DNA of 64,000 bases, taken from assembly GCF_004005815.1 (NCBI RefSeq), contig NZ_SACK01000003.1, positions 1 to 64,000 of the forward strand. Reading direction: 5' to 3'. Both the position numbers and the translations under genes were made by a program. Numbering within the stretch: position 1 is the first letter of the stretch; each line of letters opens with the position of its first letter. The DNA is from Mucilaginibacter limnophilus. Its GTDB lineage: Bacteria > Bacteroidota > Bacteroidia > Sphingobacteriales > Sphingobacteriaceae. The notes below the pieces were generated by a model. The model was not told the DNA's origin, made no database searches, and was given only the letters and a program-made list of their open reading frames with translations. Below are positions 34,945 to 41,793 of this stretch, piece by piece.

Positions 34945-36201
34945 ATGAATGTTGACAGGATAACCGAAAAGCTTAATATATTGGCCGATGCGGCCAAATA
35001 TGATGTATCATGCGCGTCGAGCGGGAGCAAGCGGAAGAATGAGAATAAGGGTTTAGGCAATGCCAGTAATGGCATTTGCCACTCATATACCGAAGACGGC
35101 CGATGCGTGTCGTTGCTGAAGATACTGCTTACCAATCATTGTATTTATGATTGCGCTTACTGTGTATCCCGCAAAAGTAACGACATTAAACGCGCTGCTT
35201 TCACCGTTCAGGAGGTTGTCGACCTGACCATTAATTTTTATCGCCGAAACTATATCGAGGGCTTATTTTTAAGTTCAGGCATTTTTAAAAATGCCGATTA
35301 TACCATGGAGCGGCTTGTGCTGGTGGCAAAAAAACTGCGCACCGAACATAACTTTAACGGTTATATCCACCTGAAATCCATTCCCGGTGCCAGTGATGAA
35401 CTAATGCGCGAGGCCGGCCTGTATGCCGACCGCCTAAGTGTAAATCTTGAAATGCCGACTGAAGAAGGTCTGAAACTCCTCGCGCCGGATAAAAACCGTC
35501 AGGACATGATACAGCCGATGGGTTTCCTGAAGAATGAGATCATCCAGCGGACAGAAGAAAAAAAGATATTCAAAAAAGCGCCGATGTTCGCGCCGGCAGG
35601 GCAGAGTACACAAATGATCATCGGTGCCACACCCGAGAATGACAACCAGATACTGCAATCGGCTAATTACTTTTATAAGAATTTTCGGCTGAGGCGGGTT
35701 TATTATTCGGGCTATGTACCGGTACTTACCGATAGCCGCCTGCCTGCATTAAATACCGCCGTGCCAATGGTACGGGAGAACCGCCTATATCAGGCCGACT
35801 GGCTGATGCGTTTTTACGGGTTTACGGTAAACGAGATCGTCAATCAAAACCAGCCGCACCTTGATCTGGATATCGACCCAAAACTAAGCTGGGCCATACG
35901 TAACCTGCATATATTTCCGCTGGACATAAATAAGGCCGATTTGCAACTGATATTGCGTGTGCCCGGGATAGGGTTGCAGTCGGCACAAAAAATTGTGAGC
36001 GCACGTATGTTTGGTAAACTTGGTTGGGATCAGCTAAAAAAAATAGGCGTAGCTATCAACCGGGCACGGTATTTTATTTTTTGCAACAGTCGCGATTATG
36101 AACGTCGCGACCTTACCGGCACAAAAATAAAGCAGTTTATACTGGCCGAATCAACAAGCAAGTATTTAAAGAATTCGACAACACAACTGAGTATCTTTTA
36201 A
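34945..36201 (+). CDS. Putative DNA modification/repair radical SAM protein
   Basis: 418 residues. Radical SAM cluster site C66-x3-C70-x2-C73 (CIYDCAYC), preceded by the family's Cys-rich N-terminus (SCASSGSKRKNE, GICHSYTEDGRC). Residues about 330-378 contain a helix-hairpin-helix (LRVPGIGLQSAQKIV) typical of non-specific DNA binding. It matches the radical SAM family found next to or linked with uracil-DNA-glycosylase-type proteins (TIGR03916 type by memory). Reaction unknown. Its stop TAA shares one base with the next ATG (TAATG), so the two proteins are translationally coupled and probably form one system. Confidence 0.88.
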   Translation: MNVDRITEKLNILADAAKYDVSCASSGSKRKNENKGLGNASNGICHSYTEDGRCVSLLKILLTNHCIYDCAYCVSRKSNDIKRAAFTVQEVVDLTINFYRRNYIEGLFLSSGIFKNADYTMERLVLVAKKLRTEHNFNGYIHLKSIPGASDELMREAGLYADRLSVNLEMPTEEGLKLLAPDKNRQDMIQPMGFLKNEIIQRTEEKKIFKKAPMFAPAGQSTQMIIGATPENDNQILQSANYFYKNFRLRRVYYSGYVPVLTDSRLPALNTAVPMVRENRLYQADWLMRFYGFTVNEIVNQNQPHLDLDIDPKLSWAIRNLHIFPLDINKADLQLILRVPGIGLQSAQKIVSARMFGKLGWDQLKKIGVAINRARYFIFCNSRDYERRDLTGTKIKQFILAESTSKYLKNSTTQLSIF

Positions 36202-36959
36202 TGACAACCCTGATTTACGACGGCACGTTTGAAGGTTTGCTTACGGCCGTTTTCGAAATTTATGAGCATAAACTGCAGCATGTGCGCCTGAAGAAAGGTG
36301 AATGGAATACCACCGCTTTGTTTGAAAATGTAATGCAGGTTGTTACTGATGAAGGCCGTGCTGTAAGAGTATTAAAAGGCTTGCATAAAAAGCTGTCGGC
36401 GGCCGGAATACAGCGATTATACATTGCACATACCGGCGACATGGAAGGAGAGGAGAACACGCTGATAGGCTATATACGTTATGTGTTTGATTCGTCGCAA
36501 AATATTGAGGAAGATTATGGCAACAGGTATGTTATGCGCGTATCAGAAATTGTGCGCTCGTTGCGGCGCGAAAAGCACAGGATGGAAGCATTTGTGCGTT
36601 TTCAAAAACTGAAAGATGGTGTTTTCTATTCGGCTATTGAGCCCGATTTTAACGTATTGCCATTGCTTGTGCGGCATTTTAAAAACCGCTATGCCGATCA
36701 GAAATGGATAATTTATGATATCAGGCGTCAATATGGTATCTATTACGATCTGCACGATACGCAATTCATTTCTATTGATTTTAATGACAATAACCAGGCA
36801 GTTAATACTATAGCCTCATATACAGAGGATGAGGGCTTATATCAGCATCTTTGGAAAAATTATTTTCACAGCGTAAACATTCCTTCGCGCAAAAACACCA
36901 AGCTGCATTTACGCCATATACCGCGAAGGTACTGGAAACATCTGCCTGAAAAATTCTGA
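36201..36959 (+). CDS. DUF4130/TIGR03915-type DNA metabolism protein, partner of the radical SAM protein
   Basis: 252 residues, soluble. It begins TTLIYDGTFEGLLTAVFEIYE and ends with the basic FHSVNIPSRKNTKLHLRHIPRRYWKHLPEKF block, both typical of the family that accompanies the radical SAM/HhH protein. In many bacteria this domain is fused to a C-terminal uracil-DNA glycosylase; here the protein ends before any such domain. Overlaps the preceding gene by one base. A role in repairing or processing a modified base is inferred from the family context only. Confidence 0.85.
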   Translation: MTTLIYDGTFEGLLTAVFEIYEHKLQHVRLKKGEWNTTALFENVMQVVTDEGRAVRVLKGLHKKLSAAGIQRLYIAHTGDMEGEENTLIGYIRYVFDSSQNIEEDYGNRYVMRVSEIVRSLRREKHRMEAFVRFQKLKDGVFYSAIEPDFNVLPLLVRHFKNRYADQKWIIYDIRRQYGIYYDLHDTQFISIDFNDNNQAVNTIASYTEDEGLYQHLWKNYFHSVNIPSRKNTKLHLRHIPRRYWKHLPEKF

Positions 36960-37006
36960 TTTCAGTAGTTTTAAAAAGCGCAGCAATTTATTTATTCCAT
37001 CAAAAT

Positions 37007-37095
37007 TGTGTATAAGCCGAATGTTAATGATTATGTGTTTGTAGCGTAAGTAATTATAAATCAATGTCTATTAATGTTAATGAAATTGTGCATAA
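37007..37095. other. Two DnaA-box-like 9-mers
   Basis: TGTGTATAA (37007-37015) and TGTGCATAA (37087-37095), both fitting TTATNCACA on the minus strand, same orientation, in AT-rich DNA. Two such matches within 90 bp are unlikely by chance but too few to claim an origin. Confidence 0.3.
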
Positions 37096-37123
37096 CCTGT
37101 TAACAAAAAATTTCAGAAAACAC

Positions 37124-37154
37124 TTGACAAGTGTGCCTCAACGAGCTACCTTAG
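37124..37154 (+). promoter_or_regulatory. Promoter for the candidate structured RNA
   Basis: TTG at 37124-37126, a 20-nt spacer and TACCTTAG at 37147-37154 (one base off TAnnTTTG). It points into the hairpin-rich region that ends at an intrinsic terminator. Confidence 0.5.
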
Positions 37155-37159
37155 TATTA

Positions 37160-37516
37160 TCAAGAACGACGTACTTTGACAGCCCTACAAGTAAAAGAAA
37201 TTGAATCGGGCGAACCTTCGGGGGAGCTAAAGATCAAGGGAAGTGCTTGAACTACATAGAAAAAGAGAATTTACGAAAGTTAATTCGAACAAGAAACGTA
37301 GTTAACGGGGTATTGCAGAAATTGCGGAACTCTACGGAGTAAAAGCAACAAGAAGCAATAGTCATTGGCATGATCAGCCGGACACCCGCGAGGGTGACAG
37401 GATTGAAGAGCCTGACGGGTTCAACAGTACACAAAACTTGATGCTCTATACCGGCTACGGCCGTGTAAGGGGTTAGAAACGGAAGTCCGATCGCAAGAGG
37501 TGGCTTCCGTTTTGCA
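37160..37516 (+). ncRNA. Candidate structured non-coding RNA, about 350 nt
   Basis: No protein-coding frame of useful length runs through it; all plus-strand frames are interrupted. It contains several stable small hairpins: CC-TTCG-GG (37215-37222), ACTC-TACG-GAGT (37329-37340), CACCC-GCGA-GGGTG (37383-37396), and TATA(C)CGGC-TACG-GCCGTGTA (37447-37467), closed by UUCG-, UACG- and GNRA-type tetraloops, then a terminator. It is GC-richer than the flanking intergenic DNA, and a Bacteroidota promoter lies just upstream. It does not show tmRNA ends, the RNase P GAGGAAAGTCC core or a group II intron domain V that I can recognise. The exact 5' end is a guess. Confidence 0.6.
37477..37516 (+). terminator. 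Intrinsic terminator of the candidate RNA
   Basis: AAACGGAAG (37477-37485) pairs perfectly with CTTCCGTTT (37504-37512), followed by a T-rich run. Confidence 0.75.
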
Positions 37517-37538
37517 TTTTAGGCCTGCCTCACCCCAA

Positions 37539-37559
37539 CCCCTCTCCAAGGGAGAGGGG
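37539..37559. repeat. REP-like CCCCTCTCC hairpin
   Basis: CCCCTCTCC, loop AAG, GGAGAGGGG: perfect 9-bp stem, with the preceding CACCCCAAC typical of a dispersed bacterial intergenic repeat. Confidence 0.6.
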
Positions 37560-37600
37560 CTTAACAGGAAATATCTATTATCATAGAAGTTAATTCTAAT

Positions 37601-37692
37601 TGTCATTTCGACGAGGAACGAGGAGAAATCTTCTTCGATATGCACATGCAAACATCGATTTCAGAAGATTTCTCCTTACAGTCGAAATGACA
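37601..37692. repeat. Full-length inverted repeat, founder-like unit of the array
   Basis: A 92-nt element whose ends are complementary (TGTCATTTCGAC... to ...GTCGAAATGACA) with nested arms GGAGAAATCTTCT / AGAAGATTTCTCC. A familiar Bacteroidota intergenic repeat type. The following tandem units share its right half. Confidence 0.7.
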
Positions 37693-37710
37693 TAGTTTTT
37701 AATTACTAAA

Positions 37711-38053
37711 CTTCGACAAGGAACGGGGAGAAATCATGCCGCTTTCAAGAAGATTTCTCCTTACAGTCGAAATGACATAGTTTTTAATAATTAGGCGAAT
37801 TAACTTCGACAAGGAACGGCGAGAAATCATGCCGCTTTCAAGAAGATTTCTCCTTACAGTCGAAATGACATAGTTTTTAATAATTAGGCGAATTAACTTC
37901 GACAAGGAACGGGGAGAAATCATGCCGCTTTCAAGAAGATTTCTCCTTACAGTCGAAATGACATAGTTTTTAATAATTAGGCGAATTAACTTCGACAAGG
38001 AACGGGGAGAAATCACTCCGCTTCAAAGATTTCTCCTTATAGTCGAAATGACA
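37711..38053. repeat. Tandem array, about 3.7 copies of a 93-bp unit
   Basis: Units begin at 37711, 37804, 37897 and 37990 (CTTCGACAAGGAACGG...), exactly 93 bp apart. The middle units are nearly identical (e.g. GGCGAG versus GGGGAG); the last lacks part of its interior and ends ACATATAC. Each unit can fold by its GGAGAAATC/GATTTCTCC arms. Because 93 is divisible by 3, a spurious minus-strand frame with 31-residue repeats stays open across it; I do not call it a gene. Bases 38054-38117 after it are low-complexity and precede phoH. Confidence 0.85.
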
Positions 38054-38117
38054 TATACTACTCACTATTAACTACTCACCACTCACTAATGCACTAATTT
38101 TACTAATTTAGCCATGT

Positions 38118-39461
38118 ATGAAGGATGGCAGGAATAAGACTACGGCTAAAAAGATATTTGTTCTGGATACTTCGGTTATTTTGTACGACCATAACGCATT
38201 CGAGAATTTTCAGGAGCATGACGTGGCAATACCCGTTCAGGTACTTGAAGAGCTGGATAATAAGAAGTCGGGGAACGATACCCGCAACTTTGAAGCGCGA
38301 AGCTTTTTACGCCTGATAGACGATATCAGCAAAAACAACCTGCTTAACCAGTGGACACCGTTAAACGGAAACAGCCGGGGGAGCTTCAGGGTGATAATGG
38401 ACAATAAATCGTCTACCGATGCCGAAAAGGTATTCGGATCAGACAAAACCGACCACCGTATACTTAACTCCGCCCTAAGCATCCAGGAAGAGCATCCTGA
38501 TAAAAAGGTGATCCTGGTATCAAAAGATATCTGCCTCAGGCTGAAAGCGAAATCGCTTAACATAAATGCGGAAGACTACGAAACAGGTAAGGTTAAAAAT
38601 GTTGATGAGCTGTACACCGGCGTTACATCAGTTGATAAAATAACCGAAAAGTCGTTATCGCAGTTAAACAAAAACAATGTTCTTTCTGCCAATCAGTTAA
38701 ACGTTCAAGCTTATCCCGGTAATCATTTTTACATTCTTAACAGCAAAAAAACGTCAGTACCGGTATTTTATAACGCCCAGTTGGGACAGTTTGAAAAAGT
38801 AACAGAGCAGCCGGCGTTAAACATTTTCCCACGCAATACCGAACAGGCCATGGCTATACATGCGCTGCTGCATCCGGATATAAAGCTGGTTAGCATACAA
38901 GGCAACGCAGGCACAGGTAAAACACTGCTGGCGCTTGCCAGCGCCCTTGAACAACGAAAGTTTTACAGGCAAATATTTGTTACCCGCCCAATTGTTCCGC
39001 TTAGTAATAAGGATATCGGCTTTTTGCCGGGAGATGTAAAATCAAAGGTTGACCCTTACATGGCGCCCATTTGGGATAACCTGAAGTTTATAAAAGACCA
39101 GTTTGCAGGCGATGAAAAGATGCAGGCCAAGCTTGAGGAACTGGTTAATAACGATAAAATATCCATATCGCCACTCGCTTTTATACGCGGACGTACGCTT
39201 AGCAAGATCTTTTTTATTGTTGACGAAGCGCAGAACCTTACGCCTCACGAAGTAAAAACCATCATTTCAAGAGCGGGAGAAAACAGCAAGTTTGTGTTCA
39301 CCGGGGATATTTACCAGATTGATACCCCTTACATGGACGCGGAAAGTAACGGCTTATCATATCTGATTGATAAAGCAAAAAATCACCCATTGTATGCGCA
39401 CATCACCCTGCAAAAAGGCGAACGCAGCGAACTGGCTAATTTAGCTACAGAATTGCTGTAG
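38118..39461 (+). CDS. phoH: PIN-domain / PhoH-family ATPase
   Basis: 447 residues. N-terminal PIN nuclease domain (1-150: FVLDTSVILYD, VLEELDNKKSG, DHRILNSAL), a linker/OB-like part, then PhoH P-loop ATPase with Walker A GNAGTGKT (262-269) and Walker B FFIVDEAQNLT. The combination matches PhoH2-type RNA helicase/RNase proteins acting on RNA in the cytoplasm. Start ATG 38118. Its last 17 nt overlap the convergent FUSC gene. Confidence 0.93.
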   Translation: MKDGRNKTTAKKIFVLDTSVILYDHNAFENFQEHDVAIPVQVLEELDNKKSGNDTRNFEARSFLRLIDDISKNNLLNQWTPLNGNSRGSFRVIMDNKSSTDAEKVFGSDKTDHRILNSALSIQEEHPDKKVILVSKDICLRLKAKSLNINAEDYETGKVKNVDELYTGVTSVDKITEKSLSQLNKNNVLSANQLNVQAYPGNHFYILNSKKTSVPVFYNAQLGQFEKVTEQPALNIFPRNTEQAMAIHALLHPDIKLVSIQGNAGTGKTLLALASALEQRKFYRQIFVTRPIVPLSNKDIGFLPGDVKSKVDPYMAPIWDNLKFIKDQFAGDEKMQAKLEELVNNDKISISPLAFIRGRTLSKIFFIVDEAQNLTPHEVKTIISRAGENSKFVFTGDIYQIDTPYMDAESNGLSYLIDKAKNHPLYAHITLQKGERSELANLATELL

Positions 39462-41631
39462 CAAACCCATCAGCCACACGGGCTATATCGTTGCTTATCT
39501 TGTTAATAAAGGCAAGCTGCTCTTTTAACAGATTGTCGTCGGCAGTAGCCTCAGGTCCGTTCGGGCCGAAATCTTCTGTTAACTGCTTATCTATCTTTAG
39601 TTCGGCAACCGGGCCGTGAAGCTTTTTATTGGTATCATTTAATACGGCTATACTTCTTTTTAACGAACGCAATGCCGAAGGTCTGGCCAGGCGGGGCGGC
39701 TTACCAACCATCCCGGCGGCTATCATAGCGATGTATGATGACAGGATATGGTTTAGCACCACCAGTTTGTGTATGTCCTTAATGCGTACCTGTTTGCTTT
39801 TTGGCTCGGATGTCATCCGTTGAAAGGCACCCGATAAGTTAGCCGAGTGTACGAATACATCCTTACGGGCAAGTTTAAATTCGGTAATATCTACTGATTT
39901 ACCGGCGAGTGAATAACCTATCTTAACCAGGTAATTTACGTTAGCATGTATCACGTCGCGCAGGTTTTCGCGTATCTGCTCAAACTCCCACGATGGAAAG
40001 ATAAAATAACTGGCTATAAAAGCTATAGATGAACCTATTATAGTATCAAGAATGCGTTCCTGCACAATGCCGTAACTGCTTATGCCCACAAACTTCAGCA
40101 TGATAAGCACAAAGGGCGTCATAAACGTTACAGCGACAACATAGTTCAGCCTGATAAAGCTGTAGGTGCCCACCATAAAAACCAGCATAATTAAAAATAA
40201 TGCTGTTGAATTTTTTACGAGTGCCAGTATCAGTACCCCAACAACTGCGCCTATTATTGTCCCTATTAAACGCTGATAATTCCGCTGTTTCGATAAACTG
40301 AAACCCGGCTTTAGTATCACGATAATGGTTAGCAATATCCAGTAGCTATGATGTCCGGTGGCTATAAATTTTGATACGATAAAACCTGTAAGACACACCA
40401 GCGACACCCGCAGCGCGTGCTTAAAGGCGCTTGAACTAAATGTGAGGTTATCAAAAAAGATGTGCGGCGCGTAATCCTGATGTGTTACAAATTTAGAGAA
40501 TTCGATACGGCTGCTTTTTTCAAACAACAGCTTTGACGAACTTGAATTATAGTAATCGTAAATGTTATGTATCTTCTGGTTAAGGTCGCGCAGGTTGATC
40601 AATATCTTCTTTAACACAAGGTTACTTGCACCTTCCGGATTGGTACCGGCCTTGTCAATCTCAATCTTCAGGTGTTCAAGTTCCTTATTGAGATCATTTA
40701 TGCGTTTATAACGAATATTTGACAGCACCATAAACCCGACGTTATCCAGTTCATCGGCCATTTTATGTAACAGCTTATTTATGTGCATCAGCACTTCGCT
40801 GTCTTTAAACGTCTCACGTATACGGCTGTAATCGTAATGTGTAGCCATTATCTGCTCAAACATATCCACCAGGTCGACAAACGTTAACACTAAAATACGG
40901 CTCGCGTTGGTTGACTCCTTAACGGTTATACGCGTTTTAAACAACATTTCGCGTACGGCATCCTGGTGCTGGCTTACCTGTACCTGTTGTGCTACAAGCC
41001 TGTGATAACTGTCATCGATATCCTTTGTTACATCATAAAAGTCGGCCTTAATGCGCAGGAACTTTGAGATGTCGGCAATGTTTTCGCCAAGCGTTTGCTG
41101 CGCGGCACGGTAGGGGCGTATCCTGAAGAATAGTAAGCTGAACAGCATATACCAAACCCCGCCGGCAAGCAATATGCCGCTAAATTTCAGTACCTCATCC
41201 GGCTGGGTATCCTTACCCATCATAAATACCATGGCAAGCAGGGAAGCCGTACCCACTGAGGCTGCGCGGTTGCCATAAACGGTAAGCAAGGAAAAGATAA
41301 ACGAGAAAACGGTTATCTCAACACCAAGAATAAAAATGTTTAACCGGGCGAAACCCGTAATAAGCGCTACCAGAAAAACACATAAATTACCTATGGCCAT
41401 GGCATTACGCTTATGCACTACAGGGCCGGGACTGTCAATTGCGCAGGTACACAATGCACCAAGGGAAAGGATGAAGCCAATATCAAACAACCCGAAGTGC
41501 GAGAGCACCAGAGAGGGGAGCAGCACACCTGTTGTAATGCGCAACCCATCGGTAAAATATTGGCTGTAAAAGAAGCTTTTTACCTCAAGCGGCGGATAAT
41601 CAGTGAGTGTTTTGATCGAAAATATAGACAC
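39445..41631 (-). CDS. FUSC/YccS family inner membrane protein
   Basis: 728 residues. Two hydrophobic halves (about residues 25-185 and 400-535, several helices each), separated by a long charged cytoplasmic coiled region (about 190-385), with a C-terminal soluble tail. This is the fusaric acid resistance / YccS-YhfK architecture, presumed aromatic acid or drug efflux, substrate unknown. Starts with GTG at 41631; no in-frame ATG exists upstream before a stop. Convergent overlap of 17 nt with phoH. No partner membrane-fusion gene is adjacent. Confidence 0.87.
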   Translation of the reverse strand: MSIFSIKTLTDYPPLEVKSFFYSQYFTDGLRITTGVLLPSLVLSHFGLFDIGFILSLGALCTCAIDSPGPVVHKRNAMAIGNLCVFLVALITGFARLNIFILGVEITVFSFIFSLLTVYGNRAASVGTASLLAMVFMMGKDTQPDEVLKFSGILLAGGVWYMLFSLLFFRIRPYRAAQQTLGENIADISKFLRIKADFYDVTKDIDDSYHRLVAQQVQVSQHQDAVREMLFKTRITVKESTNASRILVLTFVDLVDMFEQIMATHYDYSRIRETFKDSEVLMHINKLLHKMADELDNVGFMVLSNIRYKRINDLNKELEHLKIEIDKAGTNPEGASNLVLKKILINLRDLNQKIHNIYDYYNSSSSKLLFEKSSRIEFSKFVTHQDYAPHIFFDNLTFSSSAFKHALRVSLVCLTGFIVSKFIATGHHSYWILLTIIVILKPGFSLSKQRNYQRLIGTIIGAVVGVLILALVKNSTALFLIMLVFMVGTYSFIRLNYVVAVTFMTPFVLIMLKFVGISSYGIVQERILDTIIGSSIAFIASYFIFPSWEFEQIRENLRDVIHANVNYLVKIGYSLAGKSVDITEFKLARKDVFVHSANLSGAFQRMTSEPKSKQVRIKDIHKLVVLNHILSSYIAMIAAGMVGKPPRLARPSALRSLKRSIAVLNDTNKKLHGPVAELKIDKQLTEDFGPNGPEATADDNLLKEQLAFINKISNDIARVADGFATAIL

Positions 41632-41635
41632 TTTA

Positions 41636-41643
41636 CAAAAATA
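41636..41643 (-). promoter_or_regulatory. -7 element 4 nt before the FUSC start
   Basis: TATTTTTG on the minus strand, matching TAnnTTTG, ends 4 nt before the GTG. A -33 at proper spacing was not found. Confidence 0.35.
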
Positions 41644-41793
41644 GCTTTTATAATGGCATTAGTTTGTCACAAAATTCGACATAAACTTGCCGAATTGGTA
41701 ATTAATAAGCAGAAGTTGCATGATTTTGTTTAAATTCACCGCGATTTGAGCGTATAATTTAGTACGCCGGTTGCTCTTAATCTTATACATCAT

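Noticed and set aside
37252..37434. 60-codon minus-strand frame within the candidate RNA
   Set aside because: No start context, no homology I recognise, and hairpins with stable tetraloops explain the region better.
37160..37516. tmRNA, RNase P RNA or group II intron as identity of the structured RNA
   Set aside because: No CCA-type tmRNA ends or tag frame, no GAGGAAAGTCC core, and no recognisable domain V or maturase gene.
37699..38016. Minus-strand reading frame of about 105 codons encoding a 31-residue repeat
   Set aside because: It is produced by the 93-bp tandem DNA repeat, whose length is a multiple of three; the peptide has no independent support and the same sequence type occurs as a non-coding hairpin at 37601-37692.
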